64,000 bases of DNA from a virus, in the IMG/VR virus record IMGVR_UViG_3300028558_000018, positions 1 through 64,000 of that record, one strand, 5' to 3'. Below the pieces are notes generated by a model. That model had not been told where the DNA came from and did no database searches. It was given only the letters and a program-made list of their open reading frames with translations. Shown one piece after another: positions 8,140 through 15,763 of the stretch. Position numbers and translations under genes: made by a program. How positions within the stretch are numbered: position 1 is the first letter of the stretch; each line of letters starts with the position of its first letter.

Positions 8140-9018
8140 TTAATATTTTGCGGGAACTGCGCCGTTGATTTCGCCTCCTGCTCTCAAAATTTCAAGTTCT
8201 TTTTTAGTCTTTTCTAATTGCTCTTGTAATCTACTAATATTTCCCGCCCGCGCCTTTTCTTTCTGCGCATTTTCATAATTAACCATCTCAATTGGAATCC
8301 CAAGACCTAATTTCCTCGCGCTATTAATAAAACTAATATTGATTCCCTTTTCTGGAGTAATCTTATCGGCTTCTTCGTTTACTGCTTTTTGAGCCACTTC
8401 TAAGGCTTCATTATAACTCTTACAGGGAATTACCGTTTCTTTATAATCCCGCTCCATATAATATTCGCTTAGGCAAAAATTTAAATTTCCCTTGGTGTCG
8501 CCAAATAGCGTAACGAATTTAAGTTTATCTCTATAATAGTAATCGCTGTCGTCTTTTCGGCTAATTGCGTCTTTAAACTCACAAATTGTTACTGATTCAT
8601 AGGTTTCGCTAGAATACCAATTACGCAAACGAACTAAATAATTGATTTTGCCGTCGATAAAATCTTCTAGATATTTTAGCCTCTCATAACGGGCGAATTT
8701 ATCCTTTTGCTCGGTAATTAACTTATTCGATTCGTTAATTTTCTTATAAGCGTCACTAACTTTTTCATCGAGAACTTTTAGCTCATTATTTCTCTTGACA
8801 ACGGCTTCGTCAAGAATTTCCGTAGGAGGCTTAATGAAGATTTCGCGCCATTGCGTTGCATTCCCCCAGTCAGTTTCGATATCTCCTTCCCAACCTTGAT
8901 ATTCGATTTCGGGGATTACGAAATAATAATTGTCGATTTTTGAAATGAATTTGGCTCGTGCGCCATCGCGATTGTAAACGATAGTATCTCTTTTAAGTTC
9001 TTCTGTGTTAATATTCAT
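8140..9018 (-). CDS. Coiled-coil hypothetical protein, 292 aa
   Basis: Residues about 1-60 look like a small beta domain with several Trp residues. Residues about 70-115 and 255-285 are Lys/Glu/Leu-rich helices likely to form coiled coils. A similar beta domain follows the first helix (residues 130-200). I see no catalytic motif; it may be a structural or adaptor protein. Confidence 0.6.
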   Translation of the reverse strand: MNINTEELKRDTIVYNRDGARAKFISKIDNYYFVIPEIEYQGWEGDIETDWGNATQWREIFIKPPTEILDEAVVKRNNELKVLDEKVSDAYKKINESNKLITEQKDKFARYERLKYLEDFIDGKINYLVRLRNWYSSETYESVTICEFKDAISRKDDSDYYYRDKLKFVTLFGDTKGNLNFCLSEYYMERDYKETVIPCKSYNEALEVAQKAVNEEADKITPEKGINISFINSARKLGLGIPIEMVNYENAQKEKARAGNISRLQEQLEKTKKELEILRAGGEINGAVPAKY

Positions 9019-9021
9019 AAA

Positions 9022-9417
9022 TTATTTTAAATAATGCAATTTAATATGGCAAAAGGGTTTATCATCATCTACTTTCATTCCGCCCCAAGAAATAAATGAA
9101 CCGTCTTCATCTTCGCCCCAAAATACTGAACTCGGCGCGACAGCTAAATCTAATTTTTTAATTAGGGTTTTAGCATCTTCGTCAGGGGCTAAATTTTCAA
9201 TGGCGCGCTCTAATCTTTCTAAATGATGCGTAGAACGAATATTTACCATATCTTGTGCCGCCGCTTCACATTCATCAGCGACACATAACCCATCGCATTC
9301 AGCCTCGTCATAAAATATCGTTCCACCAGCGTATTCATTTCTAATATAAAACGCCGCGACCCGAAGTAAAAATGCCTCGCGGGGTTCGTTGGGGAGCGGG
9401 GAGATTTGATCTTTCAT
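9022..9417 (-). CDS. Conserved phage-type hypothetical protein, 131 aa
   Basis: Starts with 'REAFLLRVAAFYIRNEY' followed by 'YDEAECDGLCVADECEAA', a Cys-containing acidic pattern I associate with small phage proteins of unknown role. The C-terminal half is beta-rich with Trp residues. Joined to its neighbours by TAATTATG and TAATTTATG. Confidence 0.6.
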   Translation of the reverse strand: MKDQISPLPNEPREAFLLRVAAFYIRNEYAGGTIFYDEAECDGLCVADECEAAAQDMVNIRSTHHLERLERAIENLAPDEDAKTLIKKLDLAVAPSSVFWGEDEDGSFISWGGMKVDDDKPFCHIKLHYLK

Positions 9418-9419
9418 AA

Positions 9420-9521
9420 TTATTTCAAATAACCACAGCTACACGGAGCGGAATCCCAACATTTAGGACATTTTGCCTTGAGCCAACCATTGGGCGCGGG
9501 GACTACTTTTACGCATTTCAT
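9420..9521 (-). CDS. Tiny Cys-rich protein, 33 aa
   Basis: A 33-codon ORF with C-x2-C and C-x-C pairs (C18, C21, C27, C29) plus an early Cys. This would suit a one-metal knuckle. Its TAA leads into the next gene through TAATTATG. A TTGACG-17-TTTTCT element ends six bases before its ATG, so it may head a transcription unit. Known families of this size are too degenerate to name. Confidence 0.5.
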   Translation of the reverse strand: MKCVKVVPAPNGWLKAKCPKCWDSAPCSCGYLK

Positions 9522-9527
9522 AAGAGG

Positions 9528-9556
9528 AGAAAACCAAATTGATTTCCCTTCGTCAA
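9528..9556 (-). promoter_or_regulatory. Candidate leaderless promoter (TTGACG-17-TTTTCT-6-ATG)
   Basis: On the minus strand TTGACG is followed after 17 bases by TTTTCT, six bases before the ATG at 9521. Spacing matches the clearer promoters at 46981, 51938 and 58423, but the -10 element is weak. Confidence 0.35.
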
Positions 9557-9894
9557 GAACTTTCTAATTTTTCTTTAAAACAAATCTTTGAAATTTCCCC
9601 AAACAATTTCGGCCCAGAGCAAGTTTGAAGATAAATTCTATTAAGATTAATAATTTCCTCAATATCAAATTGATCCGTGCGACCTTTAATTGAGCGAATT
9701 ATGCTAAATTTACGATTATTTTTAATAATTATAAATTCTTCTTTTCCCCTTGCATCAAATAAAGCGCGCTTTCTCGCGGAATCGGGACAATTATTAGCAT
9801 TAGCTTTTTGTTTTTCTCTATGAGTGCCACCATCTTGCCAAGAGCGTTTTAAACCGGCGATGATTCTAATTTTGGCTTTTTGATTTAGCCGCAT
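9553..9894 (-). CDS. Basic hypothetical protein, possibly 5'-displaced by cassette insertion
   Basis: 113 aa, basic, with 'WQDGGTHREKQKAN' near residue 20 and a conserved-looking second half. No family recognised. The reading frame is open upstream of the ATG into the junction with the GC-rich island (codons for ITTLKV), so the original start may have been further upstream before the island arrived. The ATG at 9894 is the first start available now. Confidence 0.5.
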   Translation of the reverse strand: MRLNQKAKIRIIAGLKRSWQDGGTHREKQKANANNCPDSARKRALFDARGKEEFIIIKNNRKFSIIRSIKGRTDQFDIEEIINLNRIYLQTCSGPKLFGEISKICFKEKLESS

Positions 9895-9914
9895 GACTTT
9901 TAAAGTTGTTATAT

Positions 9915-10178
9915 CTACTTGTTGGGCAGAGAAGGCGGAAGCGGTAGCGGCATCCAGTGGGTCATCCGGTTATTCGTCGGAATCCACCCCGCGCCGTGCC
10001 GCCAGATTCCATAGTCTTTATCCCACGTGATTACATACTGGCAGCGGTTCTCTGCGCTGTATGCGAGGATTCGCGTGCCGTCTTTCGGGGCGGTCGTTAT
10101 CGGAGCCCAACCATGCGTTACAGACAATGCCGCGCACGGTTCCGGCGAGACTTCGGGAGTTGGTAGAGAGCGCGTCAT
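9915..10178 (-). CDS. DUF551-like protein in the GC-rich cassette
   Basis: Residues about 25-80 show the DUF551 pattern: 'GWAPITTAPKDGTRILAY', a Trp-containing middle and 'THWMPLPLPP' at the end. DUF551 proteins are small phage and cassette proteins of unknown function. The first 20 or so residues are encoded by the attC-like site at 10105-10199, so translation may depend on coupling (ATGA) to the gene upstream. GC content is much higher than in the neighbours. The 3' end contains the core sequence GCCCAAC just before the TAG, as often seen where a cassette gene ends in attC. Confidence 0.75.
   Translation of the reverse strand: MTRSLPTPEVSPEPCAALSVTHGWAPITTAPKDGTRILAYSAENRCQYVITWDKDYGIWRHGAGWIPTNNRMTHWMPLPLPPSLPNK
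9921..9927 (+). other. Integron core-site remnant (GTTGGGC)
   Basis: Matches GTTRRRY at the left edge of the GC-rich island; on the minus strand it reads as an R'' box directly before the DUF551 stop. The rest of an attC palindrome is absent, so this is a half site at the insertion boundary. Confidence 0.5.
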
Positions 10179-10199
10179 GTCTGATCTGTTTTGTTAGGC
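10105..10199 (-). other. attC-like recombination site 2
   Basis: On the minus strand it runs R'' GCCTAAC, L'' CAGACATGACGCGC, a loop, L' GCGCGGCATTGTCTG and R' GTTGGGC. The L arms pair over about 14 positions with one unpaired base, the extrahelical feature IntI uses to read attC polarity. The upstream gene ends inside it (stop 10175-10177). Confidence 0.75.
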
Positions 10200-10399
10200 G
10201 GGGCGCTGTCCTCGAAATATGCGATGCGCTCAATCCAGTGCGCATGAAGTCGCGGGTGTTTCTTTATCATGAAAACGAGCGGGTTCTCATCTTCGGGGAT
10301 TTCCTGCTCCTCGCCATAGAGGGCGTGCAGAATCTCGCCCGCGAGCCATTCGCGGTGGGTATAGGTCTTGTCGAGGGGCCAAATCATTCCGGCGTTCAT
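10175..10399 (-). CDS. Cassette-encoded hypothetical protein, 74 aa
   Basis: Lies between the two attC-like sites, starting 17 bases after the R' box of site 1 and stopping inside site 2, exactly as a cassette gene should. It contains 'THREWLAGEILHALYG' and 'KKHPRLHAHWIERI', which suggest a helical protein. I recognise no family. GC-rich codon use contrasts with the phage genes. 'MIWPLDKT', four codons in, is an alternative start. Confidence 0.65.
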   Translation of the reverse strand: MNAGMIWPLDKTYTHREWLAGEILHALYGEEQEIPEDENPLVFMIKKHPRLHAHWIERIAYFEDSAPPNKTDQT

Positions 10400-10403
10400 A
10401 GCG

Positions 10404-10508
10404 TTAAAATTCGGAGCCTAACCAAGCGCTAGACCCAACGCTCGGGGCTTGGTCCGCGCTCTGTCCCGAGCGCGTGTCACCTCGGGTGTTAGGCTTTAAA
10501 AATTTCAT
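10404..10508 (-). CDS. Leader ORF reading into the cassette island, 34 codons
   Basis: Starts six bases after a TTGACG-17-TTTTAT promoter in phage DNA, with AT-rich codons for M-K-F-L-K, then crosses attC-like site 1 and stops just before the cassette gene. It probably is the 5' end of a phage ORF or leader peptide interrupted by the insertion, not a protein with its own function. It may couple phage transcription to the cassette genes. Confidence 0.35.
   Translation of the reverse strand: MKFLKPNTRGDTRSGQSADQAPSVGSSAWLGSEF
10416..10494 (-). other. attC-like recombination site 1
   Basis: 79 bp bounded by GCCTAAC and GTTAGGC on either strand, with an internal stem CGCTCGGG/CCCGAGCG. Its outer context CGGAGCCTAACCA matches site 2. 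It marks the right border of the GC-rich island; AT-rich phage sequence begins immediately after it. Confidence 0.7.
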
Positions 10509-10514
10509 ACCCAA

Positions 10515-10543
10515 ATAAAACTAAAATGTTCTTCTTTCGTCAA
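10515..10543 (-). promoter_or_regulatory. Candidate promoter upstream of the cassette island (TTGACG-17-TTTTAT)
   Basis: The -35 and -10 elements with a 17-base spacer end six bases before the ATG at 10508. It lies in AT-rich phage DNA and points into the cassette genes, so it may drive them in place of an integron promoter. Confidence 0.45.
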
Positions 10544-10545
10544 GT

Positions 10546-11415
10546 TCAAATATTAAACTTCTTTCTAAACTCTTCTATCTCATTGGTATCCATCATGTTG
10601 AAATCCTTTTTTTGCGGCAGCGCAATTTCAATTTTATCCTCATTAAAAAATTGCAACAATTTGCTCCTTATTCGTTCCGCCGCTTTGTTTCCTATGGAAA
10701 AATTTTCAACTTCATTATTTGTGCTAATTAGGATGCGATTGGGATTAATGCGAATTAAATAAGAGAGGAGTTTGCTGGATATTTCCACTCCGAATAAACA
10801 TAATGTGTTATTTATTCCACATTCAGATAAATACAATATATCGGCTGGACCTTCGGTGATTATTACTGTGCGAGAACATTCTATTGAGGTCAAATCGCCA
10901 CCAAAAATCCATAAACTCTTATTTCCTAAATGACGCCATTTCGGACCATAGCCGTCATTATTGAGTTTTCTACCTGTGAATCCTATAATTTTGTCTCGTT
11001 GTTCGTTAAAAATAGGTAATACCGCCCTTGAACGCATTTGGCCCTTAAGAGCCACGCCCATTTGAAATTTTTCGCACGTTTTATTAGATATTCCGCGAGA
11101 GTTAAAATAATCGTGATTTTTGATTAAGCCTTTGAGGATATTTAAATCCCAGCTTTCGGGGAGAGTGATTTTCGGCTCTGGAATTTGAGCAATAGTCTCC
11201 TCGTTAGATTCTGTTCCAATTAATTGTAAAATTCTCCCATTGTGCTCTTTGGAATCATCAACAATACAATTAAATTTACCGCTTGCGAAAACTCGCAAAT
11301 GGTTCTTGGACAATGCGTTGCGCCCATTTTCCAAACATGCCGGACAACATCCAATATACCCGCCGTCACTCTGGAGCATTTTTCCCTCTAATTTATCTAG
11401 ATCAATAATATTCAT
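10546..11415 (-). CDS. Primase-like Toprim protein with zinc-binding N-terminus
   Basis: 289 aa. The N-terminus has a CHC2-like zinc set (C24-x2-C27, H39, C50 in 'KFNC'), and residues 184-195 form the Toprim glutamate motif 'IITEGPADILYL'. The second Toprim motif, normally DxD, reads 'STNNE' at 231-235, so metal binding may be altered. It lacks a helicase domain; that role falls to the DnaB-like gene two upstream. It probably makes replication primers with that helicase. The gene overlaps the LAGLIDADG gene by four bases, so three genes are translationally linked. Confidence 0.8.
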   Translation of the reverse strand: MNIIDLDKLEGKMLQSDGGYIGCCPACLENGRNALSKNHLRVFASGKFNCIVDDSKEHNGRILQLIGTESNEETIAQIPEPKITLPESWDLNILKGLIKNHDYFNSRGISNKTCEKFQMGVALKGQMRSRAVLPIFNEQRDKIIGFTGRKLNNDGYGPKWRHLGNKSLWIFGGDLTSIECSRTVIITEGPADILYLSECGINNTLCLFGVEISSKLLSYLIRINPNRILISTNNEVENFSIGNKAAERIRSKLLQFFNEDKIEIALPQKKDFNMMDTNEIEEFRKKFNI

Positions 11416-12809
11416 TTAATTTCGTCTCGGCTATTCTTAGAATTGCCAAACGGTTCAAATTTTTCTCCATCTGGATTGCTTGGGCCGGTCCATTGTTGAA
11501 CGGGATACTCAACCAACGAATTATCTTTAATATATTGATTATACGCATCTAAAGCCTCTTTCTCGGTCCCAAAGTTACCAATTTCTTTAAAAACCCCTCC
11601 CCTTGGGCGTAAAAACGCCTGCCATCTTTGACTCCTTTTTATAAAGGATATCCATTTATATTTTGAATATTTCTTCTTTATTTTCAAAAATCTTAAAAAG
11701 GCATCCTTATCCATAAAAACTTCTACGGGGTTAGGAAAAAATAAATCCCCATAGATTTCTCTCCCAAAATAATTATAAGCATTAATTGCCGCGTTTTTAT
11801 CGGAATAATTTCCCACATATTTATTTCCAACCATACACGCCCATCCCGCGCCATTCTTTTTAATGCCCCTCACTTCGTATTGCCTTTTTCTATCTGGGCA
11901 GAAATTAGCTTTAATCGCCGCTAGTCTTAATTCTTCAGTTCTATTCTCATATTTATTATCTTCGGCACGTTGTAAAAGCCACAAATATTTATTATATTTC
12001 CTATCTAGCCCGATTTTGTCAATTTCTCGGTTTTGATAGATATATTTACAGAATTTGAAAACATTATCCCTCGCCGTCAAAACTATAGAAGAACTCTTTC
12101 CCAATTCATTTATACATTTTTGAATATTATATTTAGTTATATCCAAAGAATTAAACAGTTCGATGACAAAGCTCCAATCATAATCATATGAAGATGCTAT
12201 TGAGATGCCATATCCGTAGGATTCATCATTAATACACCCATCTCCGTCAACCAGCCCGCGCCACCAATAATGTTTTAAATAATTTGGAATTTTATCGAGA
12301 ATTTTTTGCGCGCTCACCTTCGATTTTATATGATGATCTGTAGATAATAGCCATTCTTTAACCTCGCTATTATATGACCTCATAGAAATCGCATTTTTAT
12401 GCTTCTTGGACTTTGCCTTCCTTTGGTAAATTGACCATTTGCCAATTTTATCAATAATACCTTCTTTTATATTGTTATAATCTTCTTCGGCTATGCAAAA
12501 AGAAAAACACCAACCGATATCTCTGGCGCAACCGTCAGCCCAAAAATAACCTAAAAAATAAGCTACTTCAGGGGAAGTTATGTTTAAAAATTGTTCTACT
12601 TTAACGCCTGCCTGTTCATTCGTATAACGACGCCCCTTGGATGCCACTAACCATTTTTCTTCCTTAGTTAAAACTAAATTATACTCTTTAAATATTTTTG
12701 TAATAAACCCCGCCGATCTTTTTAGATGTTCACAACAAAATGTATTTCCATTTTTATAGTTTTCTAAAATAAAATCCAATTCGTCCTTTGTCAATGTGCT
12801 AGTCCTCAT
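11412..12809 (-). CDS. Free-standing LAGLIDADG homing endonuclease with AP2-like repeats
   Basis: 465 aa. Two LAGLIDADG helices are visible: 'VAYFLGYFWADGC' (about 82-94) and 'YWWRGLVDGDGCI' (about 181-193), each with the terminal acidic residue. The C-terminal third carries two AP2/integrase-like DNA-binding units (about 318-360 and 385-430), with patterns 'GWACMVGNKYVGNYSDKNAA' and 'RWQAFLRPRGGVFKEIGNF'. It is not an intein, since helicase and primase each have their own start and stop and the three genes meet at ATGA overlaps. Such genes spread by cutting uninfected alleles of the neighbouring gene. Confidence 0.88.
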   Translation of the reverse strand: MRTSTLTKDELDFILENYKNGNTFCCEHLKRSAGFITKIFKEYNLVLTKEEKWLVASKGRRYTNEQAGVKVEQFLNITSPEVAYFLGYFWADGCARDIGWCFSFCIAEEDYNNIKEGIIDKIGKWSIYQRKAKSKKHKNAISMRSYNSEVKEWLLSTDHHIKSKVSAQKILDKIPNYLKHYWWRGLVDGDGCINDESYGYGISIASSYDYDWSFVIELFNSLDITKYNIQKCINELGKSSSIVLTARDNVFKFCKYIYQNREIDKIGLDRKYNKYLWLLQRAEDNKYENRTEELRLAAIKANFCPDRKRQYEVRGIKKNGAGWACMVGNKYVGNYSDKNAAINAYNYFGREIYGDLFFPNPVEVFMDKDAFLRFLKIKKKYSKYKWISFIKRSQRWQAFLRPRGGVFKEIGNFGTEKEALDAYNQYIKDNSLVEYPVQQWTGPSNPDGEKFEPFGNSKNSRDEIK

Positions 12810-14350
12810 AAAGCAGGCTCAACATCAATTTCGCCCTCCTTGATTAGTTTGGATTCGCTCACGGGCTTGTTAACTTTTACCGCGTTGCGGCCCATCTTAA
12901 TCAGCCAATCGGAATACGTGCCCATATCAACTGTGTAAAAGTTGGATATTTCAAAGTTCATAAAATTAGGAACATAGCGAACATCTTTCCCCTCTTTTAC
13001 CTTGACATAATTTAAAAATTCTGGCCCGTGTTCCCATAAATAACGAGTTTTTTGGAAAATCATTTTATTGGAAGGGGCTTTTAATGTTGCCGTGGAATCA
13101 GTTAATATTTCGTCGGGAGTCCTAGACCGAAGAATCGCCAAAACCGCTACTAACCAACCAATTCTGTCGCTTAGAGAATTACTATTCGCCGAGTCGTCGG
13201 GGCCAGTTTTACTAAAAATATCGCCGCCACGATTTTGCTGTAAAGCGGTTAATACCGGAGAATTTGTCCAGTCAGCTAAATCTTTAATAATTTCAATTTT
13301 TTGATAAGCTTGGGAATGCTCGCCCTCTTTTGAACTAAATTCTTTCTTATCATTATTATTCAGTTTCAAATAATCATAAATTAGTAACGAAGATCGCGCC
13401 CGCCCACATTTTGTTAATTTCCATCGTTTAACAAACTTTTCCATTTCGGAAATACCCATATTACCAATGGGTTCGAACCAGATATTTTTATTTTTAAGTC
13501 CTTGGATACGTTTGACTTCTTCGTTGATTTTTGGTGCCCATTCTTTCGAGAATTTCCATTTACGAGAATCAATGAGAAAGCTTGGACAGCCAATGTTACC
13601 CGCCACGTAGCGAACGACAGCATCATTTAGGCCCATCTCGGTGTCAACGTAAAGAACCGCCATATCTTCTTTATCTGGATTCGCTGGGGCAATTTTCCTA
13701 GCAATATCAAGCAATAAAGTCGATTTTTTTGCGCCCTGCCTCGCCGCCCAACAATATATCTGCCCCGGTCTAAGCGGCCCAATAATATCGTTCCATGTCT
13801 TATACGGCATATTAATGAATTCACTAATATTCTCTGGATTGCCCATTTCTTCAATAATCGCGGGTAATTCTTCCAATAGATTCTTTGGCTCTCTTTCTTC
13901 CGAACTAATGCTAATTAATGATTCGCCCAAATATTTATCTGCAATTCCAATTAGTTCCCGCGCAGATTTATCTTCGTTTTCCAACACTTCTTTTTGAACT
14001 TTAATCGCATTATTATGAATTGTGCGGATAAGGGTTTTCTTTTTTAACGCTTTCCCTAAATCATTAATATTCTTTTTATCCACATGGCGAATTTTCAACG
14101 CCATACAGAAATCTCCAATATCCAAACCATCGAATGTAATACCTAAATTCTTTAATCTTTCCGCGACAATAATCTCATCCGGCTTACCTTTATTTTCAAT
14201 AATATTTGAGATGACGGCGAATATTGAAGAGTTCTGGCGGGAAAAGTCGCTGGAATTAATATAACTTAGTTCAATATAAGTTTCTGGATATTGAATTAAT
14301 GTCGCGAGAATTGATGTTTCGATTTCTAAAGAATACAGTGTTTTTGCCAT
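12806..14350 (-). CDS. DnaB-like replicative helicase
   Basis: 514 aa. An N-terminal DnaB domain (about 1-110, starting 'SLEIETSILATLIQYPETY') is followed by the RecA-like core. Walker A is 'AARQGAKKST' (202-211), and Walker B is 'MAVLYVDTEMG' (230-240). The conserved 'VLTALQQNRGGD' segment follows later. It would unwind the phage fork with the Toprim primase downstream. Walker A has GAKKST where DnaB proteins usually show GxGK[ST], a conservative change. No promoter of the TTGACA type is visible in the 68-base gap upstream. Confidence 0.88.
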   Translation of the reverse strand: MAKTLYSLEIETSILATLIQYPETYIELSYINSSDFSRQNSSIFAVISNIIENKGKPDEIIVAERLKNLGITFDGLDIGDFCMALKIRHVDKKNINDLGKALKKKTLIRTIHNNAIKVQKEVLENEDKSARELIGIADKYLGESLISISSEEREPKNLLEELPAIIEEMGNPENISEFINMPYKTWNDIIGPLRPGQIYCWAARQGAKKSTLLLDIARKIAPANPDKEDMAVLYVDTEMGLNDAVVRYVAGNIGCPSFLIDSRKWKFSKEWAPKINEEVKRIQGLKNKNIWFEPIGNMGISEMEKFVKRWKLTKCGRARSSLLIYDYLKLNNNDKKEFSSKEGEHSQAYQKIEIIKDLADWTNSPVLTALQQNRGGDIFSKTGPDDSANSNSLSDRIGWLVAVLAILRSRTPDEILTDSTATLKAPSNKMIFQKTRYLWEHGPEFLNYVKVKEGKDVRYVPNFMNFEISNFYTVDMGTYSDWLIKMGRNAVKVNKPVSESKLIKEGEIDVEPAL

Positions 14351-14418
14351 AAAAGTAAACTACCTAACCCGCGTATATAAACGCATATTGTGTAACCAAA
14401 GTAAAGCCCAAACTATTT

Positions 14419-15708
14419 TTAAGACCTCGCGTGGAAAAAATGTTTGGCGATAAGTCCATCTTCCGAGTCAAACAACATCCCTTCTGCCATACGTTTCGCG
14501 CCAATATAGCCACGAGATTTATGCCAAAAATCGCTCGGGCAGAGTGACGCTATGGTTTGAAGCTCAACGCCTTGCACGTCCTCTACCTTCGTCCTGTGAG
14601 TGTGGCCAAGTTGAAATACTTTGTAATAACATTCCGCCCAATCTTGAGAACGCTCAGTTGCCATGATTAGAGGTAATTCTTTAATAGCCTTCTCCTCATT
14701 AGAATGTGTAAACCCAATTAAAGTATTCTTCCAGCGATAATATTTGCGGAGAGTTGGCGCATTATTCACAGTTACATCAGGAGCATTTCTAAACCATGCG
14801 GATAAAAATTCCCCAAGGTAAAATGACTTAGAGGTATCATGATTTCCGACGCAGATTACTACATCAACAGGAGCTAATTTCATTAAATATTCAATAGCGT
14901 CAATTGCCATGCGCGCCCCTTTCGTAAAGGTATACTGCCAACGATTGTCATCATCCATTTGGGTAGAATGCGCGGTCATTTCTGTAATTCCGTCTGAATT
15001 GTATAGATCGTTCCCTAGTGGCAGGAGTATCTTTTCTACGCGCTCCATATCTACACGAGAAGCTAAATCAACGATGGCTTGTTGGAATAAATCCACAGCA
15101 ATTTTACTATCATAATTAGGCCCATCTACCTGCAATCCCCAAATATGCTTGCCGACATGAATATCTGGAATTGCGATTTCGTAAAGATTGCCCTTTTTCT
15201 TCGGAGACGCTTGGAATGTTTTACTTGGAATTTTATTTAATTCCTCTTTAAATAATTCAGCGAATTCTTTGGCATCAACCTCGTTTACCTTACGTTTAAA
15301 TTCCGCTTTAATCTGCCACATCCCATTCCAGAGGTTCGCGCAAGTTTTCGTAGTTTCCCAAATATCCATATCAATATTTGCATAAGCGATTAAATCTTCA
15401 ACCGTAATAATATCCGCCACGTTCTTTACCTCTGCAACCGCTTTATCACCAGTCACTTGAAACACTTTATTAGATTTTTTTGCCGATTTAATTGCCGATT
15501 GGGTATAAACTTTCCCACCAATATGTTTCGCGCCGAATAATTTACTATATTTACTATTCCGCGCCGATTTCCCAATATTCCAAACTCGTCCCACTTCTTT
15601 ACGCACCGTGGGTTCGCTCACTTTTAGCTTAATTAAGCTTTGAATATATTCAATTTTTTGTTGCTCGGATTTCAAACTGGATACGCTTTTGATTAATTGA
15701 TTGCTCAT
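14419..15708 (-). CDS. Calcineurin-like metallophosphoesterase
   Basis: 429 aa. All metal motifs are present: 'IPDIHVG', 'LLPLGNDLY', 'VVICVGNHDTS' (GNHD), 'IGFTHSNE' and 'LGHTHRT' (GHTH). The first 100 residues are basic and helical and may bind DNA. Proteins of this kind, often with such an extension, sit in the replication clusters of large phages. The role could be SbcD-like DNA processing or nucleotide phosphodiesterase, which cannot be decided here. No SbcC partner is seen. Confidence 0.85.
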   Translation of the reverse strand: MSNQLIKSVSSLKSEQQKIEYIQSLIKLKVSEPTVRKEVGRVWNIGKSARNSKYSKLFGAKHIGGKVYTQSAIKSAKKSNKVFQVTGDKAVAEVKNVADIITVEDLIAYANIDMDIWETTKTCANLWNGMWQIKAEFKRKVNEVDAKEFAELFKEELNKIPSKTFQASPKKKGNLYEIAIPDIHVGKHIWGLQVDGPNYDSKIAVDLFQQAIVDLASRVDMERVEKILLPLGNDLYNSDGITEMTAHSTQMDDDNRWQYTFTKGARMAIDAIEYLMKLAPVDVVICVGNHDTSKSFYLGEFLSAWFRNAPDVTVNNAPTLRKYYRWKNTLIGFTHSNEEKAIKELPLIMATERSQDWAECYYKVFQLGHTHRTKVEDVQGVELQTIASLCPSDFWHKSRGYIGAKRMAEGMLFDSEDGLIAKHFFHARS

Positions 15709-15763
15709 AATTTTTAAAATAGTTGTTTTAGTAGGCTACACTTTTTGGGGTTTACGGTGAAAG

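Larger units (their letters stand above)
9921..10494. mobile_element. Integron-type gene cassette island (two units)
   Basis: A GC-rich segment of about 574 bp sits in AT-rich phage DNA. It is divided by GTTRRRY-type core sites on the plus strand at 9921 (GTTGGGC), 10193 and 10488 (GTTAGGC). Two attC-like palindromes lie at 10105-10199 and 10416-10494, and both have the same outer context CGGAGCCYAACCA. The two minus-strand genes end inside or at R'' boxes, the usual cassette arrangement. AT-rich phage sequence resumes at once on both sides. No integrase gene is in the window. Confidence 0.75.

Noticed and set aside
9957-10432. Plus-strand ORFs across the GC-rich island (9957-10166 and 10061-10432)
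   Set aside because: The minus-strand frame carries the DUF551 pattern and the cassette-like stop positions; the plus-strand frames have Arg/Ser-rich shadow composition and run through the attC-like sites.
11412-12809. LAGLIDADG protein as an intein of the helicase
   Set aside because: It has its own start and stop at ATGA overlaps, and both helicase and primase appear complete without it.
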